Source: Sphingomonas sp. YR710 (GTDB lineage Bacteria > Pseudomonadota > Alphaproteobacteria > Sphingomonadales > Sphingomonadaceae). From it: a DNA stretch of 64,000 nt. Under the pieces are notes generated by a model. The model saw only the letters and a program-made list of their open reading frames with translations, searched no databases and was not told where the DNA came from. Within the stretch, counting starts at the first letter, position 1. Each line of letters begins with the position of its first letter. The stretch is from positions 186,001-250,000 of the forward strand of contig NZ_FMZJ01000003.1 in NCBI RefSeq assembly GCF_900101455.1. The letters are read 5' to 3'. Of the stretch, positions 33,418-41,572 are shown one piece after another. Made by a program: the position numbers and the translations under genes.

Positions 33418-34866
33418 TCACTCCCCCCGCACAGCCTCCGCCTCGCCCCTTATAAAATCGAGAAACCCTGTCGCCCCGCCGCCGCGCGACAGATAGCCGA
33501 GCGCCTGCGTCGTCGAATCGACATCGTCGTCATGCGCGCCGTTCGGGAACATCCCCATCGCCATCACATAATCGGCGATCCAGTCCGCGCCTTCGGGCAG
33601 CAACACGCGGCCGCTCTCGATCAGCGGCGTCACGGCAAAGGCCCGTGCGATCTTATCCGTGTCCACCCTGATCGGCACGATCGCGAGACCCGCACTGTCG
33701 CGCCGCAACTCCTGGATCAGCGACTGCCCCGAAGCCTTGTCCTCGACCAGGATCGCATGCGGGCGATGTCGCGCCGCCAGCGCCACCGCCATCCGCTTGA
33801 GCTCGGGATATTCGACCTTCGCCTTCCAGCGATCGAGCGCATAGACATTGCCATCGACGCACTCGGCCCAACTCATGCACACCGAATAATCGTTCTGCGC
33901 TCCCGTCTTGAACGCGGTATCCCAGCTCTGCACGATCCGCCGCACCTGCGGCAAAGCCGCCGGATCATAATAGCGCCACCAGCCGGTGCGGAAGATGCCG
34001 CCACCCAAAGGTGCGGGCCGCTGCAGATATTGACCCGCAAATTCGTAGGGCTTCGATTGCTCCATGCGCCGCAGCGCCTCGGCATCGTGCATCGCCGGCC
34101 ATAAAGCCCGGCCGTCCTTGCCGATCGCCGGGATGCTCAAATGCTCCCATGGCTCGCCATTGCCGCCACCGAGCAGCCACCCCGCCAGATCATGTTCATG
34201 CAGCCGCTGCATGATCACCACGATCGGCGTTTCGGGGCTGTTGACCCGGCTTTCGAGCGTATTGCGAAACCAGTCGATCACATGCCCGCGCATTGCGTCC
34301 GACGTCGCCTCGTCGGCCTTGTGCGGATCGTCAATGATGATCGCACCACCGAACCCCGGCACCTCGCGCTTTCGCCCCGCGCCATAGCCCGTAAGGCTGC
34401 CGCCCGCACCGGTTGCATAGACCACCCCGCCCCGCGTCGTCCGCCAGTCATCCTTCGCACTCGCGCCGACCGCGACTTCGACATCAGGGAACAGCACCCT
34501 ATACCATTCGGTCCGCACGATCTCCCGGCACCGCCAACTGTTGCTGACCGCCAGTTGGGCAGAATAGCTCGTATGGATGAACTCCGCATCGGGCGCCTTG
34601 CCCAGCGCCCAGGCCATGAAGTTGACGACCGCGATCTCGGTCTTCGAATAACGTGGCGGGATGTTGATGATCAGCCGCCGGCAACGCCCTTCGAACACCG
34701 CCTCCAACTTCTTGCAAACCGCCCGGTGATGCCAGTTATGCAGCCATTTTTGTCGCCTCTGCTGGAGAAAGCCGTAGCGAGTGAACCAGTAGAGCGATGC
34801 CCGCGCTTCCGCCTGCCGCGCGAGCGAAGCCGCAGCACGCCTAGCATTCATCGAGGATTTCGGCAC
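33418..34866 (-). CDS. terL: Terminase large subunit
   Basis: A 482-residue packaging motor. The ATPase domain has a Walker A-like PPRYSKT at residues 70-76 (LIINIPPRYSKTEIAVVNFM) and Walker B AIIIDDP at 175-181, followed by VIMQRLHEHDLAGWLL (coupling motif region). The C-terminal RNase H-like nuclease shows the acidic residues in QSWDTAFKTG, AILVEDKASGQSL and GAHDDDVDSTTQAL. Full length and apparently intact. The start overlaps the terminase small subunit gene by 26 bases. Confidence 0.93.
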   Translation of the reverse strand: MPKSSMNARRAAASLARQAEARASLYWFTRYGFLQQRRQKWLHNWHHRAVCKKLEAVFEGRCRRLIINIPPRYSKTEIAVVNFMAWALGKAPDAEFIHTSYSAQLAVSNSWRCREIVRTEWYRVLFPDVEVAVGASAKDDWRTTRGGVVYATGAGGSLTGYGAGRKREVPGFGGAIIIDDPHKADEATSDAMRGHVIDWFRNTLESRVNSPETPIVVIMQRLHEHDLAGWLLGGGNGEPWEHLSIPAIGKDGRALWPAMHDAEALRRMEQSKPYEFAGQYLQRPAPLGGGIFRTGWWRYYDPAALPQVRRIVQSWDTAFKTGAQNDYSVCMSWAECVDGNVYALDRWKAKVEYPELKRMAVALAARHRPHAILVEDKASGQSLIQELRRDSAGLAIVPIRVDTDKIARAFAVTPLIESGRVLLPEGADWIADYVMAMGMFPNGAHDDDVDSTTQALGYLSRGGGATGFLDFIRGEAEAVRGE

Positions 34867-35179
34867 GGGCCGCGATCACATCGTCCAGCGTCAGATCATA
34901 TTTGATCACTGGCGCCTGTGCCTCTGCGGACGCCACCTGCGCCGGCTTCCCCCAGCCGCGATCGAGCAAGGCTACCGCCGCCGACACTCGCGTTGACGCG
35001 ACGACATCGGCATTCCCGGCTATCTGGGCGAGGACATTGAGGCATAACGCACAGTGCTCCCGCGCAAGCTCCGCGAGCGTCGCTTCGGTCGTCGCATTGC
35101 GAGGCGCTGCGGCAGGCGCCGGATGCACCAGCACTGGTCCGCGCGAACGAGCGCCGGCCCCACCTGCTCCTCGCGCCAT
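34841..35179 (-). CDS. Probable terminase small subunit
   Basis: A 112-residue protein, first gene of the phage operon and overlapping terL. It has a basic Pro/Ala-rich N-tail, then a helical region (ATLAELAREHCALCLNVLAQ; TRVSAAVALLDRGWGKPAQV). The latter segment is common in small proteins found directly upstream of alphaproteobacterial terL genes. DNA binding at the packaging site is inferred from position. AAGGGAGG lies upstream of ATG 35179. Confidence 0.65.
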   Translation of the reverse strand: MARGAGGAGARSRGPVLVHPAPAAAPRNATTEATLAELAREHCALCLNVLAQIAGNADVVASTRVSAAVALLDRGWGKPAQVASAEAQAPVIKYDLTLDDVIAARAEILDEC

Positions 35180-35199
35180 CGCAGCCTCCCTTGGACATG

Positions 35200-35231
35200 A
35201 AAAAGCCCGGCGACGATCGTTCGTCCCGGGC
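35200..35231 (-). terminator. Intrinsic terminator-like hairpin in terS leader
   Basis: On the minus strand, a strong stem (GCCCGGGACGA paired with TCGTCGCCGGGC, one bulge) is followed by five U (35200-35204). It then runs into the ribosome site and ATG of the small terminase gene. Since the predicted promoter start is near 35245, the hairpin lies inside the 5' leader and could act as an attenuator, or block transcription entering from the kinase gene. Confidence 0.65.
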
Positions 35232-35251
35232 GGATTTCTAAGCTTGTAATA

Positions 35252-35280
35252 AAGCTACACCGGATCTCCCCCGACGTCAA
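35252..35280 (-). promoter_or_regulatory. Candidate promoter of the phage structural operon
   Basis: Minus strand: TTGACG (35275-35280), 17-base spacer, TAGCTT (35252-35257). The -35 is strong and the -10 weak. It lies between the LexA box (35288-35302) and the leader hairpin, so position supports it more than the -10 match does. Confidence 0.45.
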
Positions 35281-35287
35281 GAAAAAA

Positions 35288-35302
35288 GAACATATCAAGA
35301 AC
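35288..35302. promoter_or_regulatory. LexA box (GTTC-N7-GTTC) upstream of terS
   Basis: The minus strand reads GTTCTTGATATGTTC, an exact match to the LexA operator of alphaproteobacteria. It ends 7 bases upstream of the -35 element of the presumed terminase promoter. LexA binding here would tie particle production to DNA damage. The similar box at 19327-19341 shares the flanking TATGTTCTTG. Confidence 0.7.
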
Positions 35303-35413
35303 ATAATTTTCCGGCGTCGTATATTTCGGGGACGCAATGCAATTGCGTGCTCCAGCGTTCGCCAAGCAAGCCGCATCAGTAATCAGCATTGCGTCCCTGA
35401 AATAATCTCCCCG

Positions 35414-37867
35414 TCAGTGCACGCTCTCCAGAACGCCGGAAAGCTGCGCGATCGAATAGGGCTTGCGCAGCAGTTCGAACTGCCGGGCACCATCCTGAAC
35501 GAGCGCAGAGCTGTAGCCGCTCGCCAGCACCACCGGCAGGCCCGGATAGAGCCGGCGAATCTCATTGCCCAGTTCGATGCCGTTCATTCCCGGCATCATC
35601 ACGTCCGAAAATACGATGTCGAAATGCCGGCCGTCCTCCGCCAGCGTGCTCAGCGCATATTCGGCGTCGGCGGCCAATACGGCGCTGTGCCCCATATCCT
35701 CCAGTGTGCGGATCGCAAAAGCGCCGACGTCGACATTGTCCTCGACCACCAGCACCCGCACGCCGCGCCGTACGCGCGAAAGCGGGCTGCGCGCTTCGCC
35801 GGCCTCAATCGGGGGCTGCGCCACCTGCGGCAGATAGAGCGTTAACGTCGCACCTTTGTCGCTGCTCGTCGCATGCACCTCCCCGCCCGATTGCTTCGCG
35901 AAGCCGAACACCTGCGACAGGCCGAGCCCGGTTCCCGATCCCACCGTCTTGGTGGTGTAAAAGGGCTCGAAGATCTGATCGAGCTTGTCCGGGGGAATGC
36001 CCGTGCCGGTATCCTTCAGCGAAATCGCCACGTGCTGACCCGAAATCGCCGGCCGCGATCGTACCGCCGGAATATCGCTCATCGCGCGGACCGTGATCGT
36101 CAGCGTGCCCTGGCCGTTCATGGCATCGCGAGCGTTCAGCGCCATGTTGATCAGCGACGTTCCGAGCTGCGATGGGTCGGCCTTGACGAAGAGCGGCTGG
36201 TCGCCGGCATCAATCACCACGTCGATCCGCGCGCCCGTCAACGTGCCCAGCATATCCCGAAGCGCGAGCACATTCTGCCGTACGTCGAAGATTTCGGGCC
36301 GCAGCGCCTGGCGCCGCGCGAAGGCCAGCAACTGGCTGGTGAGATTGGCGGCAATGTCCGTCGAATCGGCGATCGCATCGATCGCGCGCTTCCGCCGGTC
36401 ATCACGCAGGTTCGGCAATTGCAGCAGATCCACCGAACCGCGGATCACCGTCAGCAAATTGTTGAAATCGTGCGCGACCCCGCCGGTCAGCTGGCCGATT
36501 GCCTCCATCTTCTGCGATTGGCGCAATTGCTCCTCAACAGCCATCAGTTCGGCGGTACGTTCATGGATCCGCGTTTCCAACTCGATCTGCGAACCGCGCA
36601 GCACGTCACGCGCCTCGACGATTTCCTGGATGTCGGTGCTGGTGCCGAACCAATAGGTAACGGTGCCATTGGCATCGCCGATCGGCGTCCCGCGGGTCTT
36701 GAACCAGCGATAGCTGCCATCGGCACCGCGAATTCGATATTCGATATCATATGAATGTTCACCCGCGAGCGCGCCGTGCCAATGGACCAGCGTGCGTTCG
36801 CGATCGTCGGGGTGGATCTGCGCAAACCATTGCTGGCCGAGCTGCTCGTCCATCGGAATGCCGGTATAGGCCACCCATTGCGGGCTCAGATAATCGCACC
36901 ATCCATCGGGGCGCGCCGTCCAGACCAATTGCGGTAATTTCTCAACCAGGGCGCGATGACGGCTCTCGCTCTGCTCCAGAGCGTCCGCCTTTTCCTGCGC
37001 ATCCTGACGTGCGACCTGCACGTCCCATTCGGCGCGTCCCAATATGCTGGCGGAACGGAATGCCATCAGGAGCAGCGACATCGCGGCGGCGTCCGCGAAC
37101 AATGCCGGTGCGAACTGCGCCTGATAGAAGCCGGCGCGATTGCCCCACACCACCAGCAAGCCCGTGGCAAATGGCAGGATCAGCGCCAGCGAGGCAATCT
37201 GCAGGAAGGCCGCCCGCGCGATCGGCCGCCCCTGGATCGCCCTCGCCCAGCCTTCGCCCGGCCGCACCAGCAATAAGGCGGCGGCCATTAGCAGCAGGCA
37301 TATTCCGGTGTGCAGCGCTATCGATATGAAGCGCCCGAAATTATAGAAATGCTCGACGCCATAGGCATAGCCCGACAGCGACAGAAAACCGACGGTAGCG
37401 GGAACCAATGCAATACGATGGGCCGCCATCGCGGCGGGACGAGATGTATTCAGCGCCAGCAGCGCAAGACTGGTCGCGATCCCGACAAAGCTGAGCGCCG
37501 TCGCCGGCGACATTTGCCCGCTATAAGTTAGCGACGCTAGATCCGGGTCGCGCACCAGCAGTTGATCGATTCCCAGATCCAGCCCCGCCGCATATTCGAT
37601 CAAAGTGGCGAGGCCGATCAGACCCGCGATTGATGCCCCCGCCACCGCTACGATCCGGGTGGAGCGGGATGGCCGCCCGATCGCGGCGACCGAACCCGCC
37701 GCCGCAACAAGGGCCATAGCCGTATTGACCTTCATCGTCGCCAGGCCGGGCAGGAACGATTTGAGAATCGCAATATTCAGCGCCCCGCCGATCAGGGTCG
37801 CGGCGGCGATCATGACGATGATCACCGCAATCCCAGATCGCGCCTTCAACGCTCTGTCGCTGGTCAT
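35414..37867 (-). CDS. Membrane hybrid sensor histidine kinase with PAS and receiver
   Basis: An 817-residue hybrid kinase. The N-terminal 290 residues hold about eight membrane helices in a MASE-like block. A PAS domain follows (LPQLVWTARPDGWCDYLSPQ; IHPDDRERTLVHWHG; YRIRGADGSYRWFKTRGTP). After a coiled-coil linker comes the HisKA H-box (GQLTGGVAHDFNNLLTVIRG), then the ATPase motifs (NMALNARDAM, DTGTGIPPDKLDQIFEPFYT, GSGTGLGLSQVFGF). A receiver domain closes the protein (VLVVEDNVDVG, phospho-Asp in FSDVMMPGMNG). ATG 37867 is preferred over GTG 37930. There is no separate response regulator next to it. It is the right-hand host flank of the phage cassette. Confidence 0.88.
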   Translation of the reverse strand: MTSDRALKARSGIAVIIVMIAAATLIGGALNIAILKSFLPGLATMKVNTAMALVAAAGSVAAIGRPSRSTRIVAVAGASIAGLIGLATLIEYAAGLDLGIDQLLVRDPDLASLTYSGQMSPATALSFVGIATSLALLALNTSRPAAMAAHRIALVPATVGFLSLSGYAYGVEHFYNFGRFISIALHTGICLLLMAAALLLVRPGEGWARAIQGRPIARAAFLQIASLALILPFATGLLVVWGNRAGFYQAQFAPALFADAAAMSLLLMAFRSASILGRAEWDVQVARQDAQEKADALEQSESRHRALVEKLPQLVWTARPDGWCDYLSPQWVAYTGIPMDEQLGQQWFAQIHPDDRERTLVHWHGALAGEHSYDIEYRIRGADGSYRWFKTRGTPIGDANGTVTYWFGTSTDIQEIVEARDVLRGSQIELETRIHERTAELMAVEEQLRQSQKMEAIGQLTGGVAHDFNNLLTVIRGSVDLLQLPNLRDDRRKRAIDAIADSTDIAANLTSQLLAFARRQALRPEIFDVRQNVLALRDMLGTLTGARIDVVIDAGDQPLFVKADPSQLGTSLINMALNARDAMNGQGTLTITVRAMSDIPAVRSRPAISGQHVAISLKDTGTGIPPDKLDQIFEPFYTTKTVGSGTGLGLSQVFGFAKQSGGEVHATSSDKGATLTLYLPQVAQPPIEAGEARSPLSRVRRGVRVLVVEDNVDVGAFAIRTLEDMGHSAVLAADAEYALSTLAEDGRHFDIVFSDVMMPGMNGIELGNEIRRLYPGLPVVLASGYSSALVQDGARQFELLRKPYSIAQLSGVLESVH

Positions 37868-38073
37868 CCCAAGAAGATCGATGCCCCCAATATCCGCCCG
37901 ATACACGCATGCCGAGTCGGCATGCGGCACAGACTATCCCGATTCCGCATTCGCGAAAACGAAATGGCGCCCAGGCTGTCTTTTCGCAACAGGGTGCCGG
38001 ACCGACAAGGGTTGCGAACGCCCGGGGGCACCGCCGCATATTTCCGGCCAGTCCGCGCAATTCAGGGGAAGCG

Positions 38074-39015
38074 ATGACGCACCGCCCGATCTCACCGCTC
38101 GCCTGCACTGCCTTGTTGATCATGGCGGCCGCGGCGCTGCCGATGCTTTATGTCGTGCGACCGAATACGCCGCCCATGATGGTACTGGCGCTTCCCGCCC
38201 GCTTCGATGCGTGGGCCATGACCGTGAAGCAGCGTTTGGCGACGTCGAAGGACGGCACGAAATTCCCTATTTCCTGGTTCGAAGGCCGGAAGCCGCGGCC
38301 CCGTGCCTACCTTGATCCACGCTTATGGTATGGTGGCATCCGATTGGCGCAAACGCCCACCCATCTCGTTGACCAACCCTATCGCTATCTCAATCGGGAA
38401 TTGGGTTCGAAACGATATCATCAAATGCCGCCGCCGGAGGATTGCCGGCGGCGGCCTTCATCTCTTCAAACGCTATCAGCAATCGCGACCGATCGCATTA
38501 CCGGCCAGCGCACCCAGCCCGCCGCCGATGATCGTGCCGGCTGCACGATCGCCACGGCCGGCGACGTTGTTGCCGATCAGGCCGCCCGCAATCGCGCCGA
38601 TAACCGTACCGGCGGTGCCGTCATTGCGGCAGCGGTAGGATTCGCGGCGATAATAGCCGCGATCGCGATAGCCTTCGTTGCCGGCATAATAGCCGCCATA
38701 GGGCGCCGCATAGCCATAACCGCGGTAGCCGCGATCACCGCGCCACTCGCCATGCCGGCGATAGCCACGATCGTCGTCGTCGCGATGCTCGCGATAATAG
38801 CCGCGACCGTCATAGTCATGGGCATTGGCAACGGTCGGCGCGATCGCCATTGCAGCCGATGCCGCAAGCGCCGTGGACATGATTATCTTACGCAACATCA
38901 CATGATCCTTTCACAGGCCGATCCATCCGGCCACGATCGCCTTTTAGGTGATTCGCCATGCCGCAACGCTGAACGGCTCTGTCAGCGGCTATTCATCGTC
39001 GGACCACGGTTTTAA
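38074..39015 (+). CDS. Uncertain membrane-anchored ORF, 3' part doubtful
   Basis: Starts at ATG 38074 with a good ribosome site (AGGGGAA). The first 110 residues look real: a membrane anchor (ALLIMAAAALPMLYVVRPNT) and a basic, Trp/Tyr-containing region (SWFEGRKPRPRAYLDPRLWY). The open frame then runs through a hairpin at 38427-38455 and across the opposing Gly-zipper gene, which is unlikely. The real gene probably ended near 38420 and lost its stop by mutation or frameshift. No family recognised. Confidence 0.35.
   Translation: MTHRPISPLACTALLIMAAAALPMLYVVRPNTPPMMVLALPARFDAWAMTVKQRLATSKDGTKFPISWFEGRKPRPRAYLDPRLWYGGIRLAQTPTHLVDQPYRYLNRELGSKRYHQMPPPEDCRRRPSSLQTLSAIATDRITGQRTQPAADDRAGCTIATAGDVVADQAARNRADNRTGGAVIAAAVGFAAIIAAIAIAFVAGIIAAIGRRIAITAVAAITAPLAMPAIATIVVVAMLAIIAATVIVMGIGNGRRDRHCSRCRKRRGHDYLTQHHMILSQADPSGHDRLLGDSPCRNAERLCQRLFIVGPRF
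38427..38455. terminator. Bidirectional terminator hairpin between convergent genes
   Basis: A perfect 11-bp GC stem (GCCGCCGCCGG / CCGGCGGCGGC) with a 7-base loop, 20 bp beyond the stop of the Gly-zipper gene. There is only a weak T-rich tail on each side. Its position between convergent genes supports a terminator. Confidence 0.6.
38476..38901 (-). CDS. Glycine-zipper 2TM surface antigen-like protein
   Basis: A 141-residue exported protein. Signal peptide (MSTALAASAAMAIAPTVANA), then a Tyr/Arg/Gly/Asp-rich low-complexity stretch with repeated GYR/GYY units (residues 30-90), then a C-terminal glycine-zipper 2TM domain (GTAGTVIGAIAGGLIGNNVA; RAAGTIIGGGLGALAGNAIG). It resembles 17-kDa surface antigen-type envelope proteins. 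A start at the second Met pair is equally possible (MMLRKIIM). Likely an envelope stress-related protein. Confidence 0.8.
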   Translation of the reverse strand: MMLRKIIMSTALAASAAMAIAPTVANAHDYDGRGYYREHRDDDDRGYRRHGEWRGDRGYRGYGYAAPYGGYYAGNEGYRDRGYYRRESYRCRNDGTAGTVIGAIAGGLIGNNVAGRGDRAAGTIIGGGLGALAGNAIGRDC

Positions 39016-39096
39016 GCCTGCAACGTGGTGTGGCTGAAGCGAGATCGATCGAATTGGCACTGGCAGGGGAGACCCCTCTGGCATTACAGATCTGCC

Positions 39097-39528
39097 ATGG
39101 ATTTGACCAAAATCGACCTGTGGATCGGCAAGACCCTGTTCATACCGCCGGTCATCAAACTCTGTCAGATCACGCGGCAGACGCAATATGCTGTGTCGCG
39201 GCTGTTCTGGTTCTTCGTGGCGCTCGATCAGCTGCGCATCGCCGAAACGCTCGGCGGTAAGATCTTCGCCGGCCTGTTCTGCCTCATGATGATGTTGAGC
39301 GCTTCGCTGCGGGCGGATCTTCCCGCGTTCAGCATGATGTGGTTCCGCATGATGTCGCTGGCATTCCTTGCATTCGATGTCGCGCACGGCCTGCATGCCG
39401 GCCATTGGAAGGGCGTCGAAATCTGGGTGCTGGTGCTCTTCGCCGAATATGCGGCGACAATCCGCACGATCCCGCCTGCAGATGCAGCACGGAAGGTGGG
39501 CAAGAAGGCAGACGCGCCGCTGGGGTGA
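39097..39528 (+). CDS. Hypothetical membrane protein
   Basis: A 143-residue protein. A short N-terminal amphipathic region (KIDLWIGKTLFIPPVIKLCQ) is followed by three hydrophobic helices (IFAGLFCLMMMLSASLRADL; MSLAFLAFDVAHGL; IWVLVLFAEYAATIRTI) and a basic tail. ATG 39097 is chosen as the start of the recognisable protein; upstream codons are non-hydrophobic. No family is known to me. Convergent with the membrane protein gene at 39536. Confidence 0.6.
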   Translation: MDLTKIDLWIGKTLFIPPVIKLCQITRQTQYAVSRLFWFFVALDQLRIAETLGGKIFAGLFCLMMMLSASLRADLPAFSMMWFRMMSLAFLAFDVAHGLHAGHWKGVEIWVLVLFAEYAATIRTIPPADAARKVGKKADAPLG

Positions 39529-39535
39529 GCTTACA

Positions 39536-40972
39536 TCACCCCATCAATGGTGCCAGCCGCCAGGCCGTCCCCAACAACGCGACCAGCACCGCTGGCGCCA
39601 CCGCCAACGCCACCCGTCGACGCGAAACCCGTACATCCTTGCGCAGATCGCTCGCCGCGATCACGATCACGATCGCCGCCCCCGTCATCGTCCAGAAATG
39701 ATAGCGCATCTCGGATGCCACGCTCACGACGATATAGGCCAGCCCATAGAACAAGGCCGACAGCCCGATCGGCAGAAGGATCGCGCGCGACGGCAGGCGC
39801 GGACTCAGGATCAGCACGCCGACCGTCATCGCCATCCACCAAATCGGCCAGCCGAGCGGGGTCTCGAGCGTCGTGAGCACGACCTGTTCGATCACCGGCT
39901 CGATATCGTTCTGCCGGATCTGGTAATTCCACGGATTGGGATCTGACTGGCTGAACGCCGGGGAATCATCCTCGTCATAATCCTCGTCGCGCACCAGGAA
40001 ATAGGTGTTGCTGTTGAAGTGCATGATGCGATGTTCGGCATAAGCCAGCGGGTGCGCGACGATAGCCGACATCCAGAAGCGATAGGGACTTTGCCCGCTC
40101 GCCTTCAGTGCGGCGCGCACCTTACCAAAATCGATCGGGCAATGATCCTTGTCCCACCACGCATAGGGATCCCATTTTTCGGGAATATAGCAATTGTCGT
40201 TGACCTCCACAGGATCGGCAACCGCCACCTTCGGAAAAACATCGACGCCGCTATATTCGGTGATCCCGGCCAGATCGAAGATGATCAGCGAATATTCCAC
40301 CCCGCTGCGTTCGGCATGAAGCAGGCGGTTGGCCACCGGCACCGCAAGAAACAACGGGACCGCCGCCAGCAGAGACATGGTTGCCATTCGCAGTCGTGTC
40401 GACTGCCACACCCCCGGCATCAACGCGACCAACAGCGGCACACCCGCAACGAAAGCATTGAATCGTAACGTTGCCGAGAACAGCACCAGAAAAGCCGCCA
40501 CGATCCGCAGAATCCAGATCCGGCGCACATATCGGCCGTCCGTGGCGTGAACCCAAGCCAGCAGGCTCGACGCTGTCAACAACGCGCCCGCCATCAGGCT
40601 GTCCTTGATCATCGCGCCGATCAGCGCGAAGCCCACCGGAATCAGTGCGCAACCAACAATCCCGATCGCCAGCAGCGGCCGCCGCTGCCGCAGTGCCCAG
40701 GCGCTCCACGACGCGAAGCCACCCCAATATAGCAGCATTTGCAGTATGAAGAACGGCGCCGGGCCTGGATGAATCCGCACCAATTGGTGCCACAACCAGT
40801 TCATCGCGGGCGGGTGCCAGTCGTCATAATGGCCGCTAAGCGCTTGCGTATATTGGTACGTCGAATCCCAGATCATGATGCCCGGCCAATAGGCCGCGAT
40901 CTGCACCAGAACCCCCGCCGCGATCGCGACGAGGACGGTTGGATATGGATAGGTCTTGGCTCCTGCCGCCAT
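39536..40972 (-). CDS. Polytopic membrane protein, DUF6020/GT-C-like
   Basis: A 478-residue integral membrane protein with about ten helices. The first loop carries PGIMIWDSTYQYTQALSGHY with DDWHPPAMNWLWHQL, i.e. acidic residues after helix 1 as in GT-C glycosyltransferases, and fits the DUF6020-type family. A large periplasmic loop lies at about residues 260-390 (EVNDNCYIPEKWDPYAWWDK). It may transfer lipid-linked sugars onto a cell-envelope acceptor. ATG 40972 has AAGGGG upstream; the longer frame adds a Cys-rich, improbable extension. Confidence 0.7.
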   Translation of the reverse strand: MAAGAKTYPYPTVLVAIAAGVLVQIAAYWPGIMIWDSTYQYTQALSGHYDDWHPPAMNWLWHQLVRIHPGPAPFFILQMLLYWGGFASWSAWALRQRRPLLAIGIVGCALIPVGFALIGAMIKDSLMAGALLTASSLLAWVHATDGRYVRRIWILRIVAAFLVLFSATLRFNAFVAGVPLLVALMPGVWQSTRLRMATMSLLAAVPLFLAVPVANRLLHAERSGVEYSLIIFDLAGITEYSGVDVFPKVAVADPVEVNDNCYIPEKWDPYAWWDKDHCPIDFGKVRAALKASGQSPYRFWMSAIVAHPLAYAEHRIMHFNSNTYFLVRDEDYDEDDSPAFSQSDPNPWNYQIRQNDIEPVIEQVVLTTLETPLGWPIWWMAMTVGVLILSPRLPSRAILLPIGLSALFYGLAYIVVSVASEMRYHFWTMTGAAIVIVIAASDLRKDVRVSRRRVALAVAPAVLVALLGTAWRLAPLMG

Positions 40973-41129
40973 AGCCCCCTTGGCCGATACAATCGAACGC
41001 CCGCAGGATGACTGAGCAGCGCAATTGCAGCAAGGAGAATTTTTGTGCGGCCGCGAAGGCCGTTTCCTTTGTTTTGCGATCAAAATTTACATTCGCGCCG
41101 CAGCTGCACGCAGCAGGTCGCGGCTGCTC

Positions 41130-41444
41130 CTAGAATGGCACACCGAGCGTGAGCTTGACGCGATTACTCGCAAATCCACCGACATCAGCCTGTTCTGACT
41201 GAACCTTGCCGCGAAGCTGCCCGACCAGACCAAAATCGGCCATAGGCATGACATTTGTCGCCATGGGATCCAGCGGCGTCAGGCGGTCATGCCTCCTGCC
41301 CGCGCAGACCACGATATCGCCGCCGCCCGGCGCCGTCCCGCAAGCGGGCCCATCCGCCACGACCTTTGCCAGGTCGAAGTCGATGGCGGGCAGCGTTGAC
41401 CCGACTTGAGCAAGAATCACGAATATCATCGAAATTAGCCTCAT
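41130..41444 (-). CDS. Exported hypothetical protein
   Basis: A 104-residue protein with a signal peptide (MRLISMIFVILAQVGSTLPA). The mature part has two Cys (GPACGTAPGGGDIVVCAGRR), likely a disulphide, and a beta-type C-terminus (NRVKLTLGVPF). The pattern GGGDIVVCAGRR is common in small sphingomonad periplasmic proteins of unknown role. An in-frame ATG at 41456 is an alternative start. Confidence 0.6.
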   Translation of the reverse strand: MRLISMIFVILAQVGSTLPAIDFDLAKVVADGPACGTAPGGGDIVVCAGRRHDRLTPLDPMATNVMPMADFGLVGQLRGKVQSEQADVGGFASNRVKLTLGVPF

Positions 41445-41572
41445 CCTGCCCGACATCGCCAATATTCGTCAGATCACATCAAACGGCAACGACACAAATT
41501 ATTTTTCCAATTTTGGCAAGGCCAATATTTTTCTCACCTTTACATTGACGGCCTGCGACAGAAGATCGCACC

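Noticed and set aside
35414-37867. The hybrid kinase as part of the phage cassette
   Set aside because: It is a typical host sensor kinase, separated from terS by a promoter, LexA box and terminator-like hairpin; taken as the host flank.
38456-39015. The 3' half of the plus-strand ORF starting at 38074 as a real protein
   Set aside because: It lies antisense to the Gly-zipper gene and beyond a terminator-like hairpin; its repetitive Ala/Ile sequence is the complement of the Gly/Tyr/Arg repeats.
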